From: an uncultured Lewinella sp.
GTDB taxonomy: Bacteria > Bacteroidota > Bacteroidia > Chitinophagales > Saprospiraceae
Assembly (NCBI GenBank): GCA_937873655.1
Contig: CALMYQ010000194.1
Coordinates: 1 to 64,000 of the forward strand
Reading direction: 5' to 3'
DNA: 64,000 nt
Shown: positions 51,355-60,369 of the stretch, piece by piece
Layout: each line of letters begins with the position of its first letter
How positions within the stretch are numbered: position 1 is the stretch's first letter
Notes under the pieces: generated by a model
Seen by the model: only the letters and a program-made list of their open reading frames with translations
Database searches by the model: none
What the model was told of the DNA's origin: nothing
Translations under genes and position numbers: made by a program

Positions 51355-51909
51355 TCATGTTTCCAACAAAAAGCTATTTTCAGGAATTTTACCGATGGCG
51401 CCACGGAAAAAATCGTATATGGCCTCAAAGTCGGCATCGGCATCATCGGTTGTATAAAAAGGCTTTGAAAAAGCGACCTTCTTTCTGGACCAATCGAAAC
51501 GGCACATGATGATGGGCACTCCGGCGGCCCGGGCGATATAATAGAATCCCGTTTTGAGCTTGTCAACCTTGCTTCTGGTGCCTTCAGGGGCAATGGCAAT
51601 GGCAAATGTTTCGTGCCGGTTGAAAATGTCGGCCACCAAATCCACGAAATTGGTGTTTTTGCTGCGATCTACAGGGTATCCGCCGAGCCACCGGAAAATT
51701 CTTCCCAGTGGTCCGCGAAACAAACTTTCCTTGCCGACGTATTTTATATCAACATCCAGCGCACTGCGCACCATCAAGCCAAGCGGGAAATCCCAATTGG
51801 AGGTATGCGGTACCACAATGACGATGTATTTGGGCGGAAAGGGCCATTCTCCTATTTCCATTTGCCAACCCAGAGCTTTGAGCAGCCAACGATTCAAACC
51901 GCTTAACAT
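51355..51909 (-). CDS. lysophospholipid (1-acylglycerol-3-phosphate) acyltransferase-like
   Basis: A 184-residue protein of the PlsC-type acyltransferase family. The catalytic HxxxxD motif is HTSNWD (about residues 36-41) and the glycerolphosphate-binding EGTRS motif follows at about 106 (PEGTRSKVDKLKTGFYYIA). The protein is short and lacks the N-terminal membrane helices seen in longer homologues, but a hydrophobic segment (KYIVIVVPHTS) may bring it to the membrane. It should transfer an acyl group to lysophospholipid or a related acceptor. It is separate from other lipid genes; the neighbouring T9SS protein is not obviously related. Confidence 0.85.
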   Translation of the reverse strand: MLSGLNRWLLKALGWQMEIGEWPFPPKYIVIVVPHTSNWDFPLGLMVRSALDVDIKYVGKESLFRGPLGRIFRWLGGYPVDRSKNTNFVDLVADIFNRHETFAIAIAPEGTRSKVDKLKTGFYYIARAAGVPIIMCRFDWSRKKVAFSKPFYTTDDADADFEAIYDFFRGAIGKIPENSFLLET

Positions 51910-52056
51910 AGAACAAGTCGTTTGTCTTTCCGGTTATACGGAATGGGCAAGATAGAATACTTAAAGCGATTTTCAATCGGAATCCTGTAAAATCGGCGAT
52001 TTACATCATCTTCCTGATGACTTATCTCCATCAGTGTCGTCAAATAATCATTACGC

Positions 52057-52139
52057 CCTGAAGGTTGCCTTCAGGCTGAGAACACCCTTACAAATCAACG
52101 AATTTCAAAAAAATACTTAATTTAACCGCTTGAATTAAG
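52057..52139. repeat. hairpins upstream of the CotH gene
   Basis: A perfect 8-bp stem CCTGAAGG/CCTTCAGG with loop TTG (52057-52075) is followed by an imperfect palindrome CTTAATT...AATTAAG that ends one base before the GTG start at 52141. The second could hide the start codon region in RNA. No T-run follows the first hairpin. Confidence 0.45.
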
Positions 52140-52140
52140 G

Positions 52141-54498
52141 GTGAAAACGAATTTGAGAAAACCTACTGTATTACTTTTGGCGCTGCTGGGGCTGATTTTT
52201 CCGGCAGTTTCCGCCATTCACGCCCAGTCGCCGGAACCGACCGCAGCCTCCGAACCGCTGGATTTGCAATTCAGCCCGCAGGGCGGGTTTTATCTGCACG
52301 GCATTTCAGTGGAGCTCGCGGCGCCTGAAGGCCGCATCTACTACACCCTGGATGGCACGACGCCGTCTGCACGCTCCCAGGTGTACCAAGGCGATCCCAT
52401 CCGGATCACCCATACGACTGTTTTGCGCGCCATAGCCGTTTCCGGTTCCGGAAAAAGCCGCGCAATCGGCCATACCTATTTCATTGACGAGCCCGAGAGC
52501 ACATTTCCCATTATTTCCATCGGGGTCACACCTGCCCTGCTCTTTGATCCCACCAGGGGCGTTTTCATGCAAGGCGGCAGAGCGGTTGACACCCTCTGGT
52601 CAAAACCGGGCGCCAATTTCTGGTCGCGGACGGAATTCCCGGTCAACGTGGAGATCTTTCAGCCCGACGGCCAGCATGTGTTCAATTGCATGACCGGCTT
52701 CCGCCTGTTCGGGGGGATGAGCCGGTTGTTTCCGCAGAAATCCATTGCCCTCATGGCCCGGCGCCAATACGGCCAGAACAAATTCGACTACCCGTTATTC
52801 GGAAAAAAAGGACCGAAGGATGTCAAATTCCTCGTATTGCGCAACAGCGGCAGCGATTTCGGCAAAACCCATTTCCGGGATGCGCTCATGACCAGCCTGA
52901 CGGAGGACTGGGATATAGAAACGCAGGCTTATCAGCCGGCCCATGTGTACATCAACGGCCGGTACTGGGGCATTTACAATATGCGGGAAAAGGTCAACCG
53001 TTTCTTTATTGAAGACCATTCGGACGTCGATAAGGACAGCATCGACCTGATCGAACATTACATGACCCGAAAACGGGGCAGTACTTTGCATTACCGGCGG
53101 ATGCTGAAGTTCATGGAAACCCACAACCTGGCCGAACCGGCCAATTACGGTTTCATTCATACCCAAATGGATGTCGACAATTTCATGAATTTCCAGATCG
53201 CGGAAATTTATTTCGACAATCAGGACGCCGGCGGCAACATCAAGTTCTGGCGTCCCCAAACCGCCGACGGGCGCTGGCGCTGGATCCTTTACGATACCGA
53301 CTGGGGCTTCGGGTTGCACGAAAGCCAGGCCTGGCGGAACAACAGCCTGGCTTTCCATACCGAAGCCAACGGCCCCAGATGGCCGAACCCGCCCTGGAGT
53401 ACCTTCATCCTGCGGAAATTGCTGGAGAATCCGGCGTTCGAGGAAGCCTTCGTCAACCGCTTCGCAGACCACCTGAACGATTCCTTTTCGCCTGAAAGGG
53501 TGAACAAGCGGATCGACAAGTTTTACGATAACCTGCTGCCTGAAATGCCCCGGCACCTCAAACGGTGGCAACTGGAAACCAAGGAATGGGAAGGCCAGGT
53601 AGCGCTTTTGCGCGAATTCGCCAACCGGCGCCCGGAATATATGCGCATGCACCTGATGGCCAAGTTCGATACCGGTCCGCAACGCCGGGTGAACGCCGTT
53701 GCCGGGAAAGGCGGCCATATCATGATCAATGAAACGGTGGATGTCGGAAGCAAAAAGCCGTTCTCCGGGATCTATTTCGCCCATTTCCCCATTCGCCTGC
53801 GGGCCGTACCCGATTACGGTTACCGGTTCAGCCACTGGGAAGGAATAGCCGAAAGCCGCGACGCCCGTGAGTTATGGCTCGACCTGGACAAGGAGCAGTA
53901 CAGCCTGGAAGCTGTTTTTGAGCCGTTCCTGGACCCCCTGCTGGATAAGATCGTGATCAACGAGATCGGACCGAACAACAAAAAGGCCGGCGATTGGCTG
54001 GAATTGTACAACAGGACCGATCAGACCGTCAACCTGGACGGGTGGATGCTGTCGGACAAACGCCACGAATATATTTTCCCGCCGGTCACGATCGGGGCCA
54101 ACGACTACCTCGTCGTATGTCAGGATTCAGTGGCCTTTCTCAATGAGTATCCCGAAGCCTATCAGGTATGCAGCGGGCTTGGTTTCGGCCTCAACAAACG
54201 CCGCGAAACCGTCACGCTGTATTCCCTTTCCGGCGCAGCGGTGGACAGTTTCACCTACGAACTTCCGCCGATAGATTCCATTTTCGCACTGAGCCTGCTC
54301 CTGCCCAACCTGGACAACAGCCAGCAGGACAACTGGGAAATCCGCCTGGGAAAGGGCTCTCCCAATCTGCCGAACCCCTATTTTGTCGAAAGCAGCATCC
54401 GGCATGTGCAGGGGTATTGGTTGCAGATGGGCGTAGCGGCATCCATAGCGGCCATTTGCATCCTGTTGCTGATTTTCAGACACCGCGGGATTCTGTGA
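52141..54498 (+). CDS. CotH-kinase-family protein with CHB_HEX and lamin-tail domains
   Basis: A 785-residue exported protein with a GTG start and a signal peptide (LALLGLIFPAVSAIHAQS). Residues about 40-115 resemble the chitobiase/hexosaminidase C-terminal domain (GRIYYTLDGTTPSARSQVY). Residues about 140-470 are a CotH-like kinase domain with FLVLRNSGSDFGKTHFRDAL, YWGIYNMREKVNRFFIEDH, NIKFWR and the metal-binding LYDTDWGFGLHE. Residues about 605-700 are a lamin-tail domain (VINEIGPNNKKAGDWLELYN). The protein ends with a hydrophobic helix (VAASIAAICILLLIF) and a short basic tail, so it should be anchored in the membrane. CotH kinases phosphorylate spore-coat proteins in Bacillus, but many Bacteroidota homologues have no spore role. 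The target here is unknown. Confidence 0.85.
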   Translation: MKTNLRKPTVLLLALLGLIFPAVSAIHAQSPEPTAASEPLDLQFSPQGGFYLHGISVELAAPEGRIYYTLDGTTPSARSQVYQGDPIRITHTTVLRAIAVSGSGKSRAIGHTYFIDEPESTFPIISIGVTPALLFDPTRGVFMQGGRAVDTLWSKPGANFWSRTEFPVNVEIFQPDGQHVFNCMTGFRLFGGMSRLFPQKSIALMARRQYGQNKFDYPLFGKKGPKDVKFLVLRNSGSDFGKTHFRDALMTSLTEDWDIETQAYQPAHVYINGRYWGIYNMREKVNRFFIEDHSDVDKDSIDLIEHYMTRKRGSTLHYRRMLKFMETHNLAEPANYGFIHTQMDVDNFMNFQIAEIYFDNQDAGGNIKFWRPQTADGRWRWILYDTDWGFGLHESQAWRNNSLAFHTEANGPRWPNPPWSTFILRKLLENPAFEEAFVNRFADHLNDSFSPERVNKRIDKFYDNLLPEMPRHLKRWQLETKEWEGQVALLREFANRRPEYMRMHLMAKFDTGPQRRVNAVAGKGGHIMINETVDVGSKKPFSGIYFAHFPIRLRAVPDYGYRFSHWEGIAESRDARELWLDLDKEQYSLEAVFEPFLDPLLDKIVINEIGPNNKKAGDWLELYNRTDQTVNLDGWMLSDKRHEYIFPPVTIGANDYLVVCQDSVAFLNEYPEAYQVCSGLGFGLNKRRETVTLYSLSGAAVDSFTYELPPIDSIFALSLLLPNLDNSQQDNWEIRLGKGSPNLPNPYFVESSIRHVQGYWLQMGVAASIAAICILLLIFRHRGIL

Positions 54499-54704
54499 GG
54501 CCGTATGTTATTTTTAAAATTTTCCGGATTTTGAGTATTCGCCTGTCCTAAATGCATCGGACGGGGGTTGCATCTTTTAAATATCCGCCCGCTGCCGGGA
54601 TGCGGTTATTTTTTGAATAACATTTGATAAAAAATGCGCAGATAATCGCCTCCAAATTGAAGATAATTGCAAAGATTTAAAGCTACTTCCATTCCTCGAA
54701 CGAA

Positions 54705-55958
54705 ATGATGAAAAAAATTCCTTATCTATTTATCCTCGCCCTGGGCCTTCTGGGCGCCTGCAATCAGGGTTCGAATTCAGCAACTTCAACTGATGCCATC
54801 AGCCTCACTGTAAAGAATCCGGCCGATTTTGCGCGAAAGGATGTTTTGCTGAAGGTGGACATCAGCCGGATTGCCGCCAAACACCCCGGGTTCGACGGGC
54901 AGGGTTTCCGGTTGACGTCCGGGGCAGACCTCCCCTTCCAATTGAACGACCTCGATGCGGACGGTGCGCCGGATGAGATTGCCTTCCTCGCCGATCTGGC
55001 GCCGAATGAAGAAAAGACCGTTTCCTTTGTCCCGTTGGGGGAAGGTGAAAGCCTGCCAGAATTCAAGAAGAGGACCCAGGCCGAACTGTCGCACAAAACC
55101 GGCGGCAAATGGGAAGATCGCAAATATATAGGCGGTGATTTCCAGAATGTGCAATCGCTGCGGGTGCCGCCCGAACATACCGACCACTCATTCTTTATCC
55201 GGTATGAGGGCCCAGGCTGGGAGTCCGACAAGGTAGGGTACCGCTTTTATCTGGACTGGCGGAATGCAACCGATATTTTCGGAAAGAAAACGGAGGACAT
55301 GGTGCTCCAAAGGGTCGGGCTCGACGGTTTTGACTCCTACCACGAGCCCGGCGAATGGGGTATGGACATCCTCAAGGTAGGCCCTTCACTCGGCATCGGC
55401 ACGCCGGGTATCTGGCTGGGGGACGCCGCGCTGCGGGTAGAGACCACCGATTCGCTTTTCTGCGCCATTCCCGTAAACGGCGTCGTGGAATCGATGGTGC
55501 GGACCCGGTATGCCGGTTGGAAGGCCGGCGACCAAAAAGTGGACCTGACGTCGGAACTGACCATCGGCGCAGGCAGCCGCATGACCCGGAACGACCTTAC
55601 GCTGAGCGCTCCGCTGCCCAATTTGTGTACGGGCCTGGTCAAACTGGATAATGCTGCGGTATTGAAGGATGACGGATCCCGTCCCTGGGGATATTTTGCT
55701 ACTTTCGGCAATCAAAGCCTGGCGGAAGACGGCCTCGGCATGGCCATCCTCTACAGGCAGTCAGACCTGATCCAGGTGACCGAGGATAAAAATAGCCACG
55801 TCGTGGTCCTGCGGCCGGATCAGAACCAGCTGACCTATTATTTCCTGGCAGCCTGGGAGCAGGAGCCCGGCGGTATCAGAACGGAAGAGGCCTTCCGGCA
55901 ATACCTGGATGATACCGCGCTTGAACTGGGTCAGCCGGTTTCGGTTGAGATCAATTAA
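54705..55958 (+). CDS. DUF4861 lipoprotein
   Basis: A 417-residue lipoprotein (signal peptide LFILALGLLGAC with lipidated Cys at about 19). The protein has the DUF4861 beta-sandwich layout: VKNPADFARKDVLLKVDISR near the start, an acidic motif in LNDLDADGAPDEIAFLADL and a long body of alternating strands. DUF4861 proteins often occur beside pectin- or rhamnogalacturonan-degrading enzymes. Here the next gene, 100 bases further, is a GH105-like unsaturated rhamnogalacturonyl hydrolase, which supports a role in pectin side-chain breakdown. No catalytic site is obvious. The conserved acidic stretch DLDADGAPDE could bind calcium. Confidence 0.78.
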   Translation: MMKKIPYLFILALGLLGACNQGSNSATSTDAISLTVKNPADFARKDVLLKVDISRIAAKHPGFDGQGFRLTSGADLPFQLNDLDADGAPDEIAFLADLAPNEEKTVSFVPLGEGESLPEFKKRTQAELSHKTGGKWEDRKYIGGDFQNVQSLRVPPEHTDHSFFIRYEGPGWESDKVGYRFYLDWRNATDIFGKKTEDMVLQRVGLDGFDSYHEPGEWGMDILKVGPSLGIGTPGIWLGDAALRVETTDSLFCAIPVNGVVESMVRTRYAGWKAGDQKVDLTSELTIGAGSRMTRNDLTLSAPLPNLCTGLVKLDNAAVLKDDGSRPWGYFATFGNQSLAEDGLGMAILYRQSDLIQVTEDKNSHVVVLRPDQNQLTYYFLAAWEQEPGGIRTEEAFRQYLDDTALELGQPVSVEIN

Positions 55959-56058
55959 CCATACATCCGGACCCCGGCAGTTTATTAAAATTCAGGCGCT
56001 ATTTGTTGAACTATTCATACGAGCCGGCCTGCGGGCAAAATTTAAATCAAAACAAGCG

Positions 56059-57345
56059 ATGCTACTACGATCAAACCAACCAACAAGAAAACCTTTCGGG
56101 TATTTGTGGATAAGCTGTTCCCTCCTGTTTCTGGCAACCTGTTCCATCACAACAACAGGGTGCAAACAGGACCCACCGCCCTCCATCGACGAAGTCGTCA
56201 GGGCCCAAACCGTCAACATCGCCAGGGAATTGCCCTGGTCAGAACGGATGGCACTTTCCGTGATGAAAAGAGCCCCGATTGCCTGGAAAAACGATTACAG
56301 CAAACAACCCTCCTGGAATTACACCCATGGGCTGATCATGACAGCGATCATGGACACCTGGGAGCAAACAAATAAACAGATCTACTTTGATTACGCCAAG
56401 TCGTACGCAGATACGATGATCCTGCCTGACGGCGGGATCGTGGATTATGACCTCGATCAATTCAACATCGACCACATCAACCCCGGGCGGATCCTGTTCA
56501 AGCTTTATGAAAAAACCGGGAAAGAGAACTACAAGATCGCTACCCAAACCCTGAAGCGGCAGATCGACTGGCAGCCGCGGACCACGGACGGCGGGTTCTG
56601 GCACAAGTTGCGTTACCCCTGGCAGATGTGGCTCGACGGCCTTTACATGGGCGAACCGTTCTATGCCGAGTTTGCTTTGCGCAACAACCAACCCAAGCTC
56701 TTCGACGATGTCGTCCTGCAATTTACCCTGATGGAAAAACACGCCCGGGACCCCAAGACCGGGTTGCTTTACCACGGTTGGGATGAAAGCCGCGTGCAGC
56801 GGTGGGCCGACCCCCAAACCGGTTGCTCCCCCAATTTCTGGGGCAGAGCGATCGGCTGGTACGCCATGGCGCTGGTGGATGTGCTCGATTTCCTGCCTGC
56901 CGACCACCCCAAACGCCAGGAATTGATCGACATCCTCAACCGGACCCTTGAAGCCGTAGCCAAATATCAGGACGACAAGACGGGCCTCTGGTACCAGATC
57001 GTCGATCAGGTCAGCCGGGAAGGCAATTATCTGGAAGCGTCGGCGTCCTGCATGTTCACCTACGCCATGATCAAGGGTGTCAACAAAGGTTACCTTCCGG
57101 AATCGTACCGCCCGATCGCACAAAAAGGATACGACGGCATCCTCAACAACCTGATCGAGGTAGCCGACGACGGTGAATTGCACCTCACCAAGAACTGCGC
57201 AGTGGCCGGGTTGGGCGCCGAACCTTACCGGGACGGTTCTTTCGAATACTATATCGGCGAACCTGTCAGGCCGGACGACCCCAAGGGACTGGGACCGTTC
57301 ATTCTGGCCAGCCTCGAGTTTGAGCGGGCGGGGAAGGGGTCTTGA
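56059..57345 (+). CDS. GH105-like unsaturated rhamnogalacturonyl hydrolase
   Basis: A 428-residue exported protein from the ATG at 56059, with a signal peptide ending near LATCSITTTGC (possible lipoprotein Cys). A longer frame reaches upstream to 55909 and overlaps the DUF4861 gene; it is unlikely to be real. The domain is an (alpha/alpha)6 barrel of the GH88/GH105 kind: PSWNYTHGLIMTAIMDTWEQ, DYDLDQFNIDHINPGR (acid residue), WHKLRYPWQMWLDGLYMGEP and GCSPNFWGRAIGWYAMALVD. GH105 enzymes remove the unsaturated galacturonyl residue from the non-reducing end of rhamnogalacturonan fragments made by lyases. With the upstream DUF4861 gene it looks like a small pectin module without its own transporter. 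Confidence 0.88.
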   Translation: MLLRSNQPTRKPFGYLWISCSLLFLATCSITTTGCKQDPPPSIDEVVRAQTVNIARELPWSERMALSVMKRAPIAWKNDYSKQPSWNYTHGLIMTAIMDTWEQTNKQIYFDYAKSYADTMILPDGGIVDYDLDQFNIDHINPGRILFKLYEKTGKENYKIATQTLKRQIDWQPRTTDGGFWHKLRYPWQMWLDGLYMGEPFYAEFALRNNQPKLFDDVVLQFTLMEKHARDPKTGLLYHGWDESRVQRWADPQTGCSPNFWGRAIGWYAMALVDVLDFLPADHPKRQELIDILNRTLEAVAKYQDDKTGLWYQIVDQVSREGNYLEASASCMFTYAMIKGVNKGYLPESYRPIAQKGYDGILNNLIEVADDGELHLTKNCAVAGLGAEPYRDGSFEYYIGEPVRPDDPKGLGPFILASLEFERAGKGS

Positions 57346-57400
57346 CAGTGGGCAGTTGTCAGTTGTCTGTTGTCAGTTGGCAGTTGTCAGTGGGCAGTTA
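57343..57400. repeat. GTCAGTTG tandem repeat between convergent genes
   Basis: The gap between two convergent genes is filled by degenerate 7- to 8-base units (GTCAGTTG, GGCAGTTG, TCAGTGGG). Both stop codons lie within it: TGA at 57343-57345 for the GH105 gene and TAA (57398-57400, read on the minus strand) for the beta-lactamase-like gene. A fragment of the same repeat lies at 19568-19620. Confidence 0.85.
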
Positions 57401-58297
57401 GGTTCCGGTGAAATAGTCGTAAACCAGCCGCGATACGTTGCTCATGATATCGGTGGCGAGGTCGTTATCTTCCCAGTCTTTGGACAGCAGTACGAGGACA
57501 TACCGGCGGCCGTCGGGCAGCATGACCAGGGCTGAGTCATGGCTTACGCCGGTGATCCAGCCGGTTTTGTGCGCGACCCGCACCCCGGGCGGTAATTTGG
57601 CGGGGATGATCTCATTGAATTTCTGGCCTTCAAGAATGGTAATCATGGTGCGGCTGGCCTCCGGGTTGACGGCTTTTTCGCGACCGATCCTTTCGAATAT
57701 CCGCATCAGGTCATAAGCGGTGGTGGTATTGCTCAGGCCGAGGTCGTAGGCCTTTTGGTCCTCCACCCCGCGCAGCACTTCGATATACGGAGCGCCCAAT
57801 TGCCGCATGGTACTGGTCACATTTTCGGCTCCGACGTATCCGATGAGGATATTGGTGGCCAGGTTGGAGCTGTAGGTGATCATGGCGGTTGTCAGGTCGA
57901 ACAGGGTTGCATTCCGGCCGATCCGCCCATAGAGTTCTTCTTCCGAATCCTCGCCGATCCCCATGCTGTACACGCTGCTGTCGACGATGCTGTAAAATGC
58001 ATTGATCACGGGCACTGAATCGGTCATCCGGAACCGGTTGCCGGCCACTTGCCTGAAAAGCTCGATCATCACGGGGGTTTTCATAGTGCTGGCGGCGTGG
58101 AACCGAAGGGTATCATTGATCAGCAATTGCCTCGACGAATCCTGGAGGTCGAGAAAAGCCAGGGCGAACGTGCCCGGCGACCGGGCAAATTCTGTTTCCA
58201 CATCGGCCTTGAGCCGTTGCAGGGGGTCGGCGGGCCTGCAGGAAAAGAGCAACAGCCCGAGGGCGGATATCAGGATCAACATTTTTTTGATGGACAT
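57398..58297 (-). CDS. class A beta-lactamase-like serine hydrolase, lipoprotein
   Basis: A 299-residue protein from the ATG at 58297, with a lipoprotein signal peptide (ILISALGLLLFSC). The SxxK motif is present in FHAASTMKTPV, an S-D-N-like YSSN in AMITYSSNLATN and the K-T-G motif in VAHKTGWITGV. These define the penicillin-recognising serine fold of class A beta-lactamases. Many such Bacteroidota proteins are beta-lactamases, but the E166 region typical of class A enzymes is not confidently visible, so penicillinase activity is uncertain and a peptidase or esterase role is possible. The protein would be anchored on the periplasmic side. It is divergent from the ABC transporter gene. Confidence 0.83.
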   Translation of the reverse strand: MSIKKMLILISALGLLLFSCRPADPLQRLKADVETEFARSPGTFALAFLDLQDSSRQLLINDTLRFHAASTMKTPVMIELFRQVAGNRFRMTDSVPVINAFYSIVDSSVYSMGIGEDSEEELYGRIGRNATLFDLTTAMITYSSNLATNILIGYVGAENVTSTMRQLGAPYIEVLRGVEDQKAYDLGLSNTTTAYDLMRIFERIGREKAVNPEASRTMITILEGQKFNEIIPAKLPPGVRVAHKTGWITGVSHDSALVMLPDGRRYVLVLLSKDWEDNDLATDIMSNVSRLVYDYFTGT

Positions 58298-58406
58298 GGT
58301 TGCTGTTTTTTGATCGGCTTCAAATATCCAAAATTCCAATAATTCTGCGGCAATTCCTCAACCAATTGCTACCTTGCAGGTTTTCTTGATTATAAAACTG
58401 CGATTG

Positions 58407-60188
58407 GTGAAGGAACTCGCCGTACTGAACAAATATTTCTACAAGTATCGCTGGCACCTGATCTGGGGGTTCATTTTTGTATCCCTTTCCAACTATTTCA
58501 GGGTCCTTCAACCGCAAATGATCCGCGAGGCCCTGGATCTTGTTGTGGACAACATCAGCATGTACCATATGTTCGGCGGTTTCGAGCTCCAAAAGGATTT
58601 TTACGGCCTGTTGGGCGAAACCCTCCTGTTCTTCGGCATACTGGTCCTGATCCTGGCCCTCGTGATGGGGATATTCATGTACTTCATGCGGCAGACCATC
58701 ATCGTGATGTCGAGGCTGGTGGAGTACGATATGCGTAAAGCGCTTTTTGCCCATTATCAGCGCCTGACGCAGGCTTTTTACAAGCGCAACAAGACCGGCG
58801 ATCTGATGTCCCGGATCAGCGAAGACGTTTCGAAAGTGCGCATGTACCTGGGCCCGGCCGTACTCTACGGGATCAACCTGATATCGCTGTTCATCCTGGT
58901 CATTTACGCCATGATCTCGGTCAACCCAACGCTGACCTTGTTCTGCCTTTCGCCGCTGCCCATTTTGTCCATTTCCATCTATTACGTCAGCCACCTGATC
59001 AACAAGCGCAGCGAACGGATACAGCGGCAGCTGGCGGTATTGAACAGTACGGCGCAGGAAGTATACAGCGGCATACGCGTGGTCAAGTCTTATGTTCAGG
59101 AGCGGCCGATGGTCAAATACTTCGCCGACGAAAGCGATTATTACAAAGCCAAGGCCATGGAGCTGGTCAAGGTGGATTCCTTTTTCTTTCCCCTGATGCT
59201 TTTGCTGATCGGCGTGAGTACGGTCATCACCGTGTATGTCGGCGGCATTCAGGCGGTGAGGGGGTCCGTTACCGCCGGGAATATCGCTGAATTCGTCATT
59301 TATGTCAACATGCTCACCTGGCCGGTTACCGCAATCGGCTGGATCGCCTCCATTATCCAACAGGCGGCCGCTTCGCAAAAGCGGATCAACGAATTCCTGG
59401 AAACCGTTCCTGAAATCGCCAATTCCGCGGAGAACGACCATGCCCTTGAAGGCCATATTCAATTCGATGAGGTGACCTTCGTTTATCCGGATACCGGCAT
59501 CAAGGCCGTCGACCACCTGAGCTTCGACCTGAAGCCCGGTCAGAAAATGGCGATCATAGGGCGCACCGGAAGCGGAAAATCTTCGGTGGCCGAACTGCTC
59601 GTCCGGTTGTATGATGTCACGTCCGGCGCCATTCGCATCGACGGGGTCGACATCAGGGAGCAGGACCTGGACAACCTGCGCCGCCGGATCGGCTATGTTC
59701 CGCAGGATGTGTTTTTATTCTCCGATACCATCGCCAACAATATCGCCTTCGGACGGACGGGGGCGGAGCGGGAAGAAATCGAGAATTTTGCGCGTTACGC
59801 CGCTGTCTACGACGATATCGCCGGATTGCCCAACGGATTTGACACCATGGTCGGAGAGCGGGGCGTGACCCTCTCCGGCGGGCAGAAACAACGCGTCTCC
59901 ATTGCCAGGGCCCTGATCAAGCGGCCCGACATCGTCATCCTGGACGACTGCCTTTCTGCCGTCGATACCACAACGGAAAAACAGATCCTGGGCTACTTCA
60001 CCGAGGCGTTGGCCGATAAAACCGCCATCATCATCACCCACCGCATTTATTCCCTGCTGCAATTCGACAAGATCATCATCCTGGATGACGGCAAGATCGT
60101 GGAATCCGGCACCCATGACGAATTGATTGCCCGGAAAGGTTACTATTTTGAGCTTTTTGAAAAACAGACGGTCGAAGAGCCCGGATAA
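58407..60188 (+). CDS. ABC transporter with fused permease and ATPase (exporter)
   Basis: A 593-residue half-transporter from the GTG at 58407; the frame is open from a TTG at 58374, but alignment with relatives favours the shorter start. The membrane domain has six transmembrane helices (about 20-300; e.g. LIWGFIFVSLSNYF, LLFFGILVLILALVMGIFMYF), followed by the ATPase with Walker A GRTGSGKSS (about 391), the Q-loop RRIGYVPQDVFLFSD, signature LSGGQKQRVSIARAL and Walker B IVILDDCLSAVD. The residue after Walker B is Asp, not the catalytic Glu, as in YheI/BmrC and MdlA-type subunits, which suggests weak ATP hydrolysis and possible heterodimerisation; no partner subunit gene is adjacent. Substrate unknown, probably a lipid or drug. 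Confidence 0.92.
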   Translation: MKELAVLNKYFYKYRWHLIWGFIFVSLSNYFRVLQPQMIREALDLVVDNISMYHMFGGFELQKDFYGLLGETLLFFGILVLILALVMGIFMYFMRQTIIVMSRLVEYDMRKALFAHYQRLTQAFYKRNKTGDLMSRISEDVSKVRMYLGPAVLYGINLISLFILVIYAMISVNPTLTLFCLSPLPILSISIYYVSHLINKRSERIQRQLAVLNSTAQEVYSGIRVVKSYVQERPMVKYFADESDYYKAKAMELVKVDSFFFPLMLLLIGVSTVITVYVGGIQAVRGSVTAGNIAEFVIYVNMLTWPVTAIGWIASIIQQAAASQKRINEFLETVPEIANSAENDHALEGHIQFDEVTFVYPDTGIKAVDHLSFDLKPGQKMAIIGRTGSGKSSVAELLVRLYDVTSGAIRIDGVDIREQDLDNLRRRIGYVPQDVFLFSDTIANNIAFGRTGAEREEIENFARYAAVYDDIAGLPNGFDTMVGERGVTLSGGQKQRVSIARALIKRPDIVILDDCLSAVDTTTEKQILGYFTEALADKTAIIITHRIYSLLQFDKIIILDDGKIVESGTHDELIARKGYYFELFEKQTVEEPG

Positions 60189-60225
60189 CAGGCCCGGTAA
60201 TTTCCATTCTTTTTTTCTGCTTTTT

Positions 60226-60255
60226 TTTGAAATATAGCCCAAATATTTACTTTTG
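60226..60255 (+). promoter_or_regulatory. Bacteroidota-type promoter of the PUR-domain gene
   Basis: TTTG (60226-60229), an 18-base spacer and TACTTTTG (60248-60255) match the -33/-7 consensus. Transcription from about 60262 would leave a leader of about 105 bases before the GTG start at 60370, unusually long for such a small gene. Confidence 0.6.
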
Positions 60256-60369
60256 TACGGCTATGTCCAATTTTTGAATCGCCGCTGTCCATTATTGAAA
60301 TCGTAGAAAACCTGATTTTCAACTAGTTGGTCGGGCGTTTAAAATCATTTTCAAACCAAAAAGAAGATT

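Noticed and set aside
55909..56058. N-terminal extension of the GH105-like gene
   Set aside because: It overlaps the end of the DUF4861 gene and would place about 50 residues before the signal peptide.
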